Assembly (NCBI RefSeq): GCF_014534745.1
Contig: NZ_JACVVP010000001.1
Location: 186,001-250,000 of the forward strand
Origin: Flammeovirga sp. EKP202
GTDB taxonomy: Bacteria > Bacteroidota > Bacteroidia > Cytophagales > Flammeovirgaceae
Reading direction: 5' to 3'
Length of the DNA stretch: 64,000 nucleotides
Made by a program: the position numbers and the translations under genes. Within the stretch, counting starts at the first letter, position 1. Each line of letters opens with the position of its first letter. The notes beneath the pieces were generated by a model. It worked only from the letters and a program-made list of their open reading frames with translations. It was not told where the DNA came from and ran no database searches. Below, in pieces: positions 52,765-61,394 of this stretch.

Positions 52765-55460
52765 CATTAAATAAAGAACAAGAAAGACTAGCAAAAGCAT
52801 ATTCTACTCAACAAGATCATGAAGAGTGGCTGGAGTGGGGACCCTATTTATCCGAACGTCAATGGGGAACTGTAAGAGAAGATTACAGTTCTGATGGTAA
52901 TGCTTGGGATTACTTTCCACACGATCAAGCAAGGTCAAGAGCCTATCGTTGGGGGGAAGATGGATTGGCAGGGATTTCTGATCCAAAACAAAAACTATGT
53001 TTTGCCTTAAGCCTTTGGAATGGCAATGATCCTATTCTAAAAGAAAGACTGTTTGGTTTAACCAATAGCGAAGGAAATCATGGTGAGGATGTAAAAGAAT
53101 ATTATTTTTATCAAGATAATACACCTACTCATAGTTACATGAAGTGGTTGTATAAATACCCTCAAAAGGCATTTCCATATCAAGATTTGATTGATGAAAA
53201 TGCAAGACGTAAGCAGTTTCCTCACTCCATGGAGTATGAGCTGATTGATACGGGTATTTTTGAAGAAGACCGTTATTTTGATGTGCAAGTGGAGTATGCG
53301 AAATCTTCACCTACAGACGTATTGGTCAAGATTAAAGTGACGAATCATGGTCCGGATAAAGCACCGATTCATCTTTTACCAACTTTATGGTTTAGAAATA
53401 CTTGGTCTTGGTTTTTTGATGTAAAAGCACCTGTGATTGAAGGTGTTACAAAAGGTAATATTGGGATACTAAAAGCGAGTTCTGATACGGATGGAAGTTC
53501 AGATGAGATGGCTTTGTACTGTGAAAATCCGGAGGAGCTTTTCTTTGTCGATAATGAAACAAATAATAAAAAACTGTTCAATTCTGAAAATAAAACAAAG
53601 TATCCCAAAGACGGTATCAATGATCATTTAATTCATGGTACAGCCTCAGTAAACCCAGAGTTGAAAGGTTCTAAATCAAGTGCTTATTATTATTTTGAGT
53701 TAGAAAGTGGAGCAACGCAAGAAATAAACTTAAGGTTTACAAAAGATCTTGATAATCAAGCTCCTTTTGGTGATGCTTTCGAAAAAGTATTTACAGATAG
53801 AATTGCGGAAGCAGATACTTTTTATGAAAACATTTCTCCAACTACCTTATCAGATGAGCAGAAGATGATCCAACGTCAGGCCTATGCAGGTATGTTGTGG
53901 AGTAAGCAATATTACTTGTATGTAGTTTCTGATTGGTTAAAAGGAGATCCTGTTGGACCTACACCTCCGGAAAGCAGAAACAGAAATAAGGAATGGAGTC
54001 ACTTCTATGCGGATAACATCTTAACGATGCCGGATAAATGGGAATACCCTTGGTTTGCTGCTTGGGATTTATGTTTCCAAACGGTGGTATTTTCAAGAGT
54101 GGATATTGAATTTGCGAAAAAGCAATTACTCTTCTTATCGCATGAGTGGTATATGTCACCAAAAGGTGCAATACCTGCTTATGAGTGGTCCTTTAGTGAT
54201 ATCAACCCTCCTCTCCACGCTTGGGCTGCTTTGAAAATTCATGAAATAGATAAAGAACTAAACGGAGATAAAGCTGATACACAATTCTTAGCTGATATTT
54301 TCAGACATTGTTTAATGAACTTTACTTGGTGGGTGAATCAAGTAGATAAGGACAATAATAACCTGTTTGAAGGTGGATTCTTAGGTTTGGATAATATCTC
54401 TATCATCAATAGAAGTGACCTTTCCAACCTAGAACAACGATTAGGTGTGGGAGTGAACATGAATCAATCCGACGGTACAAGTTGGGTCGGGATGTTCTGT
54501 CTTAAAATGATGGATATAGCCAATGTTTTAAGTATTGAAAATCATTCAGAATATGCTCACTTGGTAAGTAAGTTCTTCCAACATTTTGTGTTTGTAGCAG
54601 ATGCAATGAACATGGATAGAACGGAATGTAAAATCAATCTTTGGGATGACGATGATGAGTTCTATTATGACTTCCTAACGGTTTATGAACAACCGACTAA
54701 GTATCATTCAGTGAAGTTGAGATCTTTGGTGGGTGTGATTGCTTTATTCCCTGTCGCTACCGTTGATTTCACAAAACTAGAAGAACATAGTGCCAAATCT
54801 TTACAAGAAAGATTGGATTGGTTCATAGACAAGCACCCCGAACTTTTAGAGCATGTCAAGACGACTTCTGATAAAGATACAAACAAGATGCTACTCTCGT
54901 TTGTCGATCCAGAAAGACTGGTGAAAATACTATTGAGAGTATTTGATGAGATGGAATTCTTAAGTCCACATGGTATTCGAGGTATTTCGAAAGTTTATGA
55001 AGATCAACCTTATACATTGGATCTACAACGTAATAATGTGACCCTTCAAGAACAATATGCACCAGCAGAATCATTGAATCATGCCTTTGGAGGTAACTCC
55101 AACTGGAGAGGCCCTGTATGGTTCCCAATCAACTATTTATTGATTGAAACACTCATAAAATACAATGAATTCTTAGGGGAAGATTTCCAAGTGGAATATC
55201 CTTCGAAGTCTGGAAATATGATGCATCTCGGAGATATCGCCAAAGATCTATCGAAGCGTTTGATTGGCATTTTTGAAAAAGATCAAAATGGTAACCGTCC
55301 CGTATTTGGAGGAAATCAGACCTTCCAAAAAGATGAAAGATGGAACAACAATATTTTGTTCTATGAATATTTCCACGGTGATATCGGTGCAGGTATCGGG
55401 GCGTCACATCAAACAGGCTGGACAGGTCTTGTCGCTGAATTACTTCAAACTCTTAAATAA
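52761..55460 (+). CDS. MGH1-type glycoside hydrolase (GH63-like)
   Basis: An 899-residue cytoplasmic glycosidase with the (alpha/alpha)6-barrel of GH63/MGH1 proteins. Recognisable segments are LSERQWGTVREDYSSDGNAW (about residues 30-49), EYPWFAAWDLCFQTVVFSRV (about 429-448), SPKGAIPAYEWSFSDINPP (about 467-485) and FGGNSNWRGPVWFPINY (about 776-792). Relatives hydrolyse glucosylglycerate, mannosylglycerate or terminal glucose on oligosaccharides. The exact substrate is unknown. It is translationally coupled to GH133 (4-bp overlap) and 8 bp from the IolE-like gene. The lack of a signal peptide implies an intracellular substrate such as a storage glucan or a compatible solute. Confidence 0.9.
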   Translation: MTLNKEQERLAKAYSTQQDHEEWLEWGPYLSERQWGTVREDYSSDGNAWDYFPHDQARSRAYRWGEDGLAGISDPKQKLCFALSLWNGNDPILKERLFGLTNSEGNHGEDVKEYYFYQDNTPTHSYMKWLYKYPQKAFPYQDLIDENARRKQFPHSMEYELIDTGIFEEDRYFDVQVEYAKSSPTDVLVKIKVTNHGPDKAPIHLLPTLWFRNTWSWFFDVKAPVIEGVTKGNIGILKASSDTDGSSDEMALYCENPEELFFVDNETNNKKLFNSENKTKYPKDGINDHLIHGTASVNPELKGSKSSAYYYFELESGATQEINLRFTKDLDNQAPFGDAFEKVFTDRIAEADTFYENISPTTLSDEQKMIQRQAYAGMLWSKQYYLYVVSDWLKGDPVGPTPPESRNRNKEWSHFYADNILTMPDKWEYPWFAAWDLCFQTVVFSRVDIEFAKKQLLFLSHEWYMSPKGAIPAYEWSFSDINPPLHAWAALKIHEIDKELNGDKADTQFLADIFRHCLMNFTWWVNQVDKDNNNLFEGGFLGLDNISIINRSDLSNLEQRLGVGVNMNQSDGTSWVGMFCLKMMDIANVLSIENHSEYAHLVSKFFQHFVFVADAMNMDRTECKINLWDDDDEFYYDFLTVYEQPTKYHSVKLRSLVGVIALFPVATVDFTKLEEHSAKSLQERLDWFIDKHPELLEHVKTTSDKDTNKMLLSFVDPERLVKILLRVFDEMEFLSPHGIRGISKVYEDQPYTLDLQRNNVTLQEQYAPAESLNHAFGGNSNWRGPVWFPINYLLIETLIKYNEFLGEDFQVEYPSKSGNMMHLGDIAKDLSKRLIGIFEKDQNGNRPVFGGNQTFQKDERWNNNILFYEYFHGDIGAGIGASHQTGWTGLVAELLQTLK

Positions 55461-55468
55461 CGAAAACA

Positions 55469-56380
55469 ATGAAAACTCCATTTAATAAAGAAAAAGTATA
55501 TATAGGAATTACTCCTACATCATGGTGGAACGATGATTTTTTAGACATCGATATTGGAATTCCATTTGAACAATGTGTATCTGAAATGGCTTTAGCCGGC
55601 TATGAAGGTTGTAGTGTGGGGCATAAATACCCTAAAGATCCTGAAGTATTAAAATATGCTTTAGATATTAGAGGACTTCGTGTTTCTGAACCTTGGACGA
55701 GTACCTATTTTACCATCAAAGATATGTATGATAAAACGGTAGAGGACTTTAATAAGTCATTAGAGTTTATCAAGTCGATGGGGGGAACGGATATCGTAGT
55801 GGCTGAACTTGGGGGTTCCTCGCACCAACAACCTATTGCATTGAAAGCCAATAAAGCCGTATTTAATGATGAACAATGGCAAGCATTGGCAGACGGATTG
55901 AACCACATTGGTAAAATTGCTACTGACAATGGTATGAATTTATGTTATCACCATCATATGGGAACAGGTGTGATGACAAGACCTGAAGTAGACCGTTTGA
56001 TGGAAATGACAAACCCAGCATTTGTTCATTTATTATTTGATACAGGACACATTCGTTTTGCAGGTGGAGATCCATTAGAAATGGCGATGGACTATGCACA
56101 TCGTATCAAACACGTTCACCTAAAAAATATTCGTCAACCGATCATGAATCAGTCTGATGAGCAGGAGATGTCATTCAAAGAATCTATTGAAGCAGGTATT
56201 TTCACTGTTCCAGGTGATGAAGAAGGTTGCATTGACTTTGAGCCTATTTTTGAAACATTAGCGGAAAATAATTTCGAAGGTTGGTTAGTGGTTGAAGCAG
56301 AACAGAATCCTGCAAACGCTTATCCTTTGAAATATGCTAAAATGGGTAGAGAATACATCAAAAAAGTAACGGGAATATAA
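55469..56380 (+). CDS. IolE-like sugar isomerase/dehydratase (TIM barrel)
   Basis: A 303-residue protein of the xylose-isomerase-like TIM-barrel family, closest in pattern to inosose dehydratase IolE: GITPTSWWNDDF (about residues 13-24), CVSEMALAGYEGCSVGHKYP (about 36-55), likely metal ligands in VVAELGG (about 112), LLFDTGHIRF (about 190), KHVHLKN (about 215) and LVVEAEQNP (about 271). IolE dehydrates a 2-keto-inositol; related enzymes act on 3-keto-glycosides. In this operon it could process a keto-sugar made by the GMC enzymes. No other myo-inositol genes are present, so an inositol role is less likely. A strong terminator follows. Confidence 0.85.
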   Translation: MKTPFNKEKVYIGITPTSWWNDDFLDIDIGIPFEQCVSEMALAGYEGCSVGHKYPKDPEVLKYALDIRGLRVSEPWTSTYFTIKDMYDKTVEDFNKSLEFIKSMGGTDIVVAELGGSSHQQPIALKANKAVFNDEQWQALADGLNHIGKIATDNGMNLCYHHHMGTGVMTRPEVDRLMEMTNPAFVHLLFDTGHIRFAGGDPLEMAMDYAHRIKHVHLKNIRQPIMNQSDEQEMSFKESIEAGIFTVPGDEEGCIDFEPIFETLAENNFEGWLVVEAEQNPANAYPLKYAKMGREYIKKVTGI

Positions 56381-56437
56381 AATGTAATTGTGTGTTCATT
56401 GTCATTACGGTAATGACTTATTGTATGAGCATATTGG

Positions 56438-56468
56438 ACTCCCTACGAGAATTTTTCTTGTGGGGAGT
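56438..56468 (+). terminator. terminator of the sugar-oxidation operon
   Basis: ACTCCCTACGAG (56438-56449) pairs with CTTGTGGGGAGT (56457-56468), 12 bp with G-U pairs, followed by TTTTTTTT. A perfect small palindrome GTCATTACGGTAATGAC lies just upstream at 56401-56417. Confidence 0.88.
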
Positions 56469-56539
56469 TTTTTTCTTTGTACAAAAACAAAGCAAAAAAG
56501 TAAAGACTTAGAAAACAAAATCAATCTTAACATAAGATT

Positions 56540-56701
56540 TAAGTACTAAGCCAAAAATATATCATAGTTAATTCTAATTTATTTTTTGTGAGTACAACGC
56601 TAAAAAACGTATGAATAGTGGTTCTATTGAAAGTTTTTTGAAGGAAGTAATCGCAAAACAATAAATAGAATTAGTATTAAATAATTTTGTCTTGGTACTT
56701 A
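56540..56701 (+). mobile_element. 162-bp IS-derived element (MITE-like), copy B
   Basis: Ends TAAGTACTAAGCCAAAAA (56540-56557) and TTTTGTCTTGGTACTTA (56685-56701) are imperfect inverted repeats. The whole segment aligns, inverted, with 37427-37589. It carries the same 28-codon remnant on the plus strand. I see no clear target duplication. The remainder of the gap up to 56876 holds no gene. Confidence 0.75.
56578..56664 (+). pseudogene. transposase C-terminal remnant in element copy B
   Basis: After an in-frame TAA, 28 codons read FIFC-EYNAKKRMNSGSIE-SFLKEVIAKQ and stop at 56662-56664. The frame matches copy A with substitutions but no frameshift, suggesting both descend from one intact transposase end. 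Family unknown. Confidence 0.5.
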
Positions 56702-56876
56702 GCACTAATAAAATAGCAATCATACTATTGATTTGATACTTGTTATTGAAGAACATAAGCAATTTTAACGGCTCAACGTTCCCATAAATCATTTTATATG
56801 CTTATTTTATTTCCGCAATAGAAATGAGATTGATTAACAACATACAGTAACCAACTGTCAAAACTAGAGATATTAT

Positions 56877-58484
56877 ATGACCGAAGAGATTATACTAATC
56901 ATACTTACGACTTTTATAACAGGTTTTATTGCCTTTAAATCCAAATTTCCTCCTCTCGTTGGGTTTTTGATTGCTGGATTCTTGTTGCATACGTTTGGCG
57001 TAGAAAGCAATGAAATTATCCAGTGGCTCGCAGATACAGGGGTTACTCTTTTACTTTTTACCATTGGTTTAAAATTAGATATCAAAATGCTGATTGGAAA
57101 GCATATTTGGTTGAGTGCCCTGGTTCATAACCTTGGGACTACTCTTTACTTTTTTCTAGCCTTGTGGGGATTACAGGTGATGGGAATATCACTATTGACA
57201 TCTTTGGGGTACATTGAGCTTCTTTTAGTAGCTTTTGCATTATCATTTTCAAGTACTGTTTTCGCCATTAAAACCCTTCAAGAAAAAGGGGTGATGAATG
57301 CTATTTATGGTGCTTTGTCTATTGGTGTATTGGTAATGCAGGATATATTTGCTGTAGTTTTTATGACGATCAGTACAGGAAAAGTGCCCGAAGTTTGGGC
57401 TTTCTTATTGTTTGGATTACCTCTGTTAAGACCGCTTTTTTATAAGGTGATGGATATTGTTGAGCACGGTGAAATGCTAGTCATTTTTGGTGTTTTCATG
57501 TGTTTTGTGATGGGTTCAGGACTTTTTGCAGAAGCAGGTTTAAAGCCGGATTTAGGGGCCTTAATTATAGGTGTACTACTATCTGGGCATCCTAAAGCTT
57601 CTGAATTATCAAAGTCTTTATTCAACATTAAAGAGTTACTATTGGTTTGTTTTTTCTTGGATATAGGACTTTCCACTTCGTTAAGTACTTCTGCTATAAT
57701 ATTCGCATTAGTTTTGGTGTTACTATTACCTCTTAAAGGTTGGTTATATTTTAGAATTTTCGATCTCTTCAATTTTAGAGTAAGAACGTCTGTATTCAGT
57801 GCTTTGACTTTAATGAATTACAGTGAATTTGGATTGATTGTAGGTGGACTAGGGTACAAGTTTGGGTGGATTTCAGGTGAATTATTAGTAAGTATTGCGG
57901 TGGCCGTTTCTCTCTCATTTATCATTGCTTCACCTATTAACAATTGGAGTAATGAAGTATATCAGTTTTTGGCAAAAATCAAGAAAGAAAATAGCCGTTT
58001 GAATAAAATGGACCAAATGCTGAAAACTGGAGAGTCCAAGATTTTAATTCTAGGAATGGGCCGTATTGGTACGGGTATTTATGATGAAATCAATAAGGTT
58101 TACCAAGGTACTGTATTGGGTGTTGATGTAAAAGAAGGTGCAGTTGAATCTCAATTGGAAGAAGGTCGAAATGCGATTCTTGGTGATGCAATAGATTGGG
58201 ATTTTTGGCACAGGATAAAAGACATCAATCAGTTTGATATGATTCTCTTTGCGATGCCACATCATCATTCTAACGATTTAGCTTTTCGTCAACTCAAACA
58301 CTTAAACTTTAAAGGGAAAACTGCTGCGATTGTGGAATATTCAGATCAGATCGATCAATTGAAAGCAGAAGGAATGGATGCCGTTTATAATGTGTACAGA
58401 GAAGCAGGTAAAGGTTTTGCACAACACGTTATCGAACAATTTTCTGACAATACCATTTCTATTGCGTACAAAGCAACGCATTAA
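56877..58484 (+). CDS. Kef/CPA2-type cation:proton antiporter with RCK_N domain
   Basis: A 535-residue inner-membrane protein. About 12 transmembrane segments cover residues 5-365, with CPA2 features such as GFLIAGFLLHTFGV (about 28-41), LLLFTIGLKLDIK (about 56-68) and ALSFSSTVFAIKTL (about 118-131). A cytosolic TrkA-N (RCK) domain follows, with GMGRIGTGIYDEI (about 390-402) as the nucleotide-binding loop and DAIDWDFWHRI (about 436). Such proteins exchange K+ or Na+ for H+. The RCK domain usually senses NAD(H). It is a single-gene unit and its exact ion is not known. Confidence 0.9.
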   Translation: MTEEIILIILTTFITGFIAFKSKFPPLVGFLIAGFLLHTFGVESNEIIQWLADTGVTLLLFTIGLKLDIKMLIGKHIWLSALVHNLGTTLYFFLALWGLQVMGISLLTSLGYIELLLVAFALSFSSTVFAIKTLQEKGVMNAIYGALSIGVLVMQDIFAVVFMTISTGKVPEVWAFLLFGLPLLRPLFYKVMDIVEHGEMLVIFGVFMCFVMGSGLFAEAGLKPDLGALIIGVLLSGHPKASELSKSLFNIKELLLVCFFLDIGLSTSLSTSAIIFALVLVLLLPLKGWLYFRIFDLFNFRVRTSVFSALTLMNYSEFGLIVGGLGYKFGWISGELLVSIAVAVSLSFIIASPINNWSNEVYQFLAKIKKENSRLNKMDQMLKTGESKILILGMGRIGTGIYDEINKVYQGTVLGVDVKEGAVESQLEEGRNAILGDAIDWDFWHRIKDINQFDMILFAMPHHHSNDLAFRQLKHLNFKGKTAAIVEYSDQIDQLKAEGMDAVYNVYREAGKGFAQHVIEQFSDNTISIAYKATH

Positions 58485-58533
58485 AGGGATGGAAGTTGAG
58501 AATGAGGAAAAATACTTTTTTTTTGACCAAATA

Positions 58534-58581
58534 TTCAAGTACCATGACAAAAGTTCTAAAACTTATGTCATGGTACTTGAA
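58534..58581. repeat. 15-bp inverted repeat downstream of the antiporter gene
   Basis: TTCAAGTACCATGAC (58534-58548) pairs perfectly with GTCATGGTACTTGAA (58567-58581). No T tract follows directly, so it may be a weak terminator, an mRNA-stabilising hairpin or a binding site. Confidence 0.5.
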
Positions 58582-58710
58582 GGCACATCAATAGGATTAT
58601 TTTATTAACCTATTTTATCTGATGAGTAACCTTTTTTGTCCATTATTAAGGCGGTTGTTAGCGATTTGTAATTACCCTATTACATTTATATAGCAAAGAA
58701 AACTTTTATT

Positions 58711-60558
58711 ATGCTATACAACAGCAAACTATTATTAGTACTGACTTTATTGTGTACTCTTTTTTATTCATGCGCAGAGGAAGACGTAGAACAAAAAATT
58801 GAAGAAGAGCTAGATATTGAGTTACCAACTCTATCTATTCAAGAAATTGATTATTTCAGAGGGGTTGATACTTTGGAGGTAGACCTTGGAGATTATTCTT
58901 CAGATATTATCAATATCGACGATATCTATTTTACTTTAGATAGTAAATTGTTAGAGTCAACTTATGCCAATGAAAATGGTAAACACCAAGTAATTTTTGA
59001 TTCTAAACAACTTGCTGATGGGATGTATAATATTTCAGCTACTGTAAAATTTTCAAGTGATGAAACATTAGAAGGAAATGAAATTTCAAAAGAATTAATG
59101 GTTGACATCGATAATTTTCTACCATCAATTTTTGTGGAATCAGGTTATTCAAACTCTTTAGACAATAAGTATGAGAATATAAATGGGGACTGGGTAGCAA
59201 GAACAGAGACATATGACTATTTGATTTCCTATATAGTGGTAGATGAAAATTTAAACCCGGTATCAGAATTTTTCACAGAAGATGGTTCAGGAATAAATGA
59301 AACAATAGAATTACCAAAATCTGTCAAAGGACAAGAATTTAAACTGATCAAATTCGAGAGTAGAATGATCGAAAGTTTTGCAGGTTTTGAGGGGTCAGAA
59401 CCTTTATGGGATTATATTCGAGATTACCGTAATATAGGTATTGAAGAATTTCCATCTCAAGGTGAAGGTATTGAATTGAATATTTTTAGAAGATCAGGTG
59501 CAAGGTTGAAATCAGGTGAGAAAACTGTAGTTGTTGCTATATCTAAGTCGTTTGAAAGACATTTCGGCTATTCAACTGCATTTGATTTGTCGGCTGATGA
59601 CTCGTATGATTATATCTCATCCACAAGGTCTGAATTAGATATTACAGCGATATCTGAAGCTGGTTTGAATAGTGTTCGTAGCTATCCCGTTCCAATTACA
59701 AGTGGTGAAAAAGGAATAATTGTTTCATTAGATATGATAAATGACGGGGATACTGTCTTTATTGAAGAATCAGATTTAAAAGAGTCAACCAAAGTAAATT
59801 TATCATGTGAAAATCTTCGATTGGCTTATGAATATCAAGGGATAAAGATTGTAGGAGCTGAACTTTACTTTACAGGTGTAGAATCAGGTGACCTAAAAGA
59901 GTACCGAATATTTGATTACATCAATGTGGATAACTCAAAACTTACTTATGTTAGTCTAAAAGAAATTCAAGGTCCAATAATAAATAGTACTAGAGTGAAC
60001 TATTCTGGATTTATTTCTGAAATAAAAAGTCTAGATGAATCATTTAAAGAGCCTTATAAAACTGATTCATTCGATTATAGTGTTTCTGATGATGAAATTA
60101 TCTTAAACCCTTATGCACATGATATCAATAAAGAAAATGTTTATAACACTATTGTATACTCATTAGAGAGACCTGTGGAAGGTAAAACAGAATTCTACTT
60201 TGGCATCGGTGTGAGTACTGAAAGAAATCACAAATTGACCCTACCCAAAAATCTAGTTTTAGATGGAATTTCTGAAATCCAGAACGGAAAATTTTCAGAC
60301 TTTTTTACAAATGAAATAACTGGTTTTTCTTTAGCAAGTTCTTCCTCTAAAAATGACCTAATAGGAGTTTTTGAAATTAACTCATACCGTGTTTATGCTC
60401 AATTTGATAACAATGGAAACCCAATAGTTGGAGAATCTAATAATAAAAATGTAGTAGAGTATGAGGCAAAACAATTGGCTAGCGTACAAAATGAAGAGCA
60501 ATTCATAAATGCGTCTTATAGTTTGATGCAAAAACATGAGCATGAAAGAAAGAAGTAA
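58711..60558 (+). CDS. large lipoprotein of unknown function
   Basis: A 615-residue predicted lipoprotein. The N-terminal LLLVLTLLCTLFYSCAEED has a lipobox-like LFYSC with Cys21 as the likely lipidated residue. An acidic segment follows (VEQKIEEELDIELP, about residues 26-39), which in Bacteroidota can favour surface export. The mature protein appears beta-rich, with Ig-like spacing in the first 150 residues (DTLEVDLGDYSSDIINIDD, DGMYNISATVKFSSDE). I do not recognise a family. It is monocistronic with a terminator. A surface or periplasmic binding role is plausible but not shown. Confidence 0.75.
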   Translation: MLYNSKLLLVLTLLCTLFYSCAEEDVEQKIEEELDIELPTLSIQEIDYFRGVDTLEVDLGDYSSDIINIDDIYFTLDSKLLESTYANENGKHQVIFDSKQLADGMYNISATVKFSSDETLEGNEISKELMVDIDNFLPSIFVESGYSNSLDNKYENINGDWVARTETYDYLISYIVVDENLNPVSEFFTEDGSGINETIELPKSVKGQEFKLIKFESRMIESFAGFEGSEPLWDYIRDYRNIGIEEFPSQGEGIELNIFRRSGARLKSGEKTVVVAISKSFERHFGYSTAFDLSADDSYDYISSTRSELDITAISEAGLNSVRSYPVPITSGEKGIIVSLDMINDGDTVFIEESDLKESTKVNLSCENLRLAYEYQGIKIVGAELYFTGVESGDLKEYRIFDYINVDNSKLTYVSLKEIQGPIINSTRVNYSGFISEIKSLDESFKEPYKTDSFDYSVSDDEIILNPYAHDINKENVYNTIVYSLERPVEGKTEFYFGIGVSTERNHKLTLPKNLVLDGISEIQNGKFSDFFTNEITGFSLASSSSKNDLIGVFEINSYRVYAQFDNNGNPIVGESNNKNVVEYEAKQLASVQNEEQFINASYSLMQKHEHERKK

Positions 60559-60580
60559 ATAATAAATACATAAAAACGAG

Positions 60581-60603
60581 AAGCCACCCTCACCAGGTGG
60601 CTT
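60581..60603 (+). terminator. terminator of the lipoprotein gene
   Basis: AAGCCACC (60581-60588) pairs perfectly with GGTGGCTT (60596-60603), followed by TTTGTTTTT. Confidence 0.88.
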
Positions 60604-60761
60604 TTTGTTTTTATGTACTTCTTTGATTTCATTACTGAGTACACCGTAAACTAAGTTTCCGAATGTTTGTGGCTTTTAGAAATCAGGAGATTTCTGTTGA
60701 TCAATAGGATACGAATGCCGCTTACGCTAAACATTTTCACCAGTGGAATTATTCATTTGGT

Positions 60762-60814
60762 AGTGGAATCCCTGGCATTGAAGGGAAAAGGGTTAAGAAT
60801 TTCATGAATTGAGT
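60762..60814. repeat. 53-bp dispersed repeat, copy 2
   Basis: Direct-orientation partner of 46130-46182 (core TTGAAGGGAAAAGGGTTAAG). It lies in the roughly 500-bp gap between the lipoprotein and GNAT genes. That gap also holds TCTTAACTCTTCATTCTTA (60966-60984), which occurs inverted at 41890-41908. Confidence 0.55.
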
Positions 60815-61076
60815 TAATATATTTTTTTCCGATAACACCTTTTCTAAATAAGGTAAGAGAGTTGAGGGATGAGGTAAGAAGGAAGAGATAAGAGGTGGTT
60901 CGTATTTCTATTTTTAATTAAACATCCATAAGAACCACAATACAAACCACACCGCGTAACATCGTTCTTAACTCTTCATTCTTAATTCATAACCCTTTTA
61001 TTCTGTTATTAATACGTGAAAAACGTAAGGCGTTCATTTTGGTGAAAATACAAATAACATTCTGTAGAGAGTGGGC

Positions 61077-61084
61077 TAACTTTG
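61077..61084 (+). promoter_or_regulatory. -7 promoter box of the GNAT-kinase-regulator operon
   Basis: TAACTTTG matches TAnnTTTG and lies 29 bases before the ATG at 61113. No -33 TTG at the usual distance is evident. Confidence 0.4.
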
Positions 61085-61112
61085 CAGTGCATTGAGTCTA
61101 ACTTTTAAACGA

Positions 61113-61394
61113 ATGACAAATACCTTTTTAGAAAATAATTATGAGAAAAAGAGATTAGAGTTCACCTATCAAAAGTATGTTGCTTATATTGATTACATCA
61201 GAGAGGGAGCTCATCTTATTCTATTTCATACTTACATTCCTTCAGAATTACATCAGATAGAAAATTTTGGTTTCACTTTTTTATCAGAAGTGAAAAGCTT
61301 CTCTATTCAAAATCAATTGATATTGCATGCTAAGTGCCCTTATGCGAAAGCATTATTGAAAAATATCGATGAGAAAATGTGTTGCAATGAATAA
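61113..61394 (+). CDS. short GNAT-like protein (YjdJ/PF14542-like)
   Basis: I start at ATG 61113 (MTNTFLENNYEKKRL), 93 residues. The central YQKYVAYIDYIREGAHLILF (about residues 19-38), TYIPSELHQIENFG and LHAKCPYAKALLKN (about 75-88) line up with the short GNAT family typified by YjdJ, with the conserved late C-P. The acetyl-CoA loop, usually RGxGIG, reads HQIENFG, so catalysis is doubtful. Its stop overlaps the kinase start by 8 bp, so it belongs to the same operon. It could be a modified regulator or partner of that kinase. Confidence 0.65.
   Translation: MTNTFLENNYEKKRLEFTYQKYVAYIDYIREGAHLILFHTYIPSELHQIENFGFTFLSEVKSFSIQNQLILHAKCPYAKALLKNIDEKMCCNE

Noticed and set aside
55469-56380. Assignment of the IolE-like gene to myo-inositol catabolism
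   Set aside because: No iolA, iolC, iolD, iolG or inositol transporter gene is present nearby; the operon context is glucan/glucoside metabolism.
56574-56792. 72-codon minus-strand frame over element copy B
   Set aside because: It is antisense to the transposase remnant, and the frame is an accident of AT-rich repeat sequence.
58378-58608. 76-codon plus-strand frame overlapping the antiporter 3' end
   Set aside because: Most of it is an alternate frame of the antiporter gene and the rest covers the inverted repeat.
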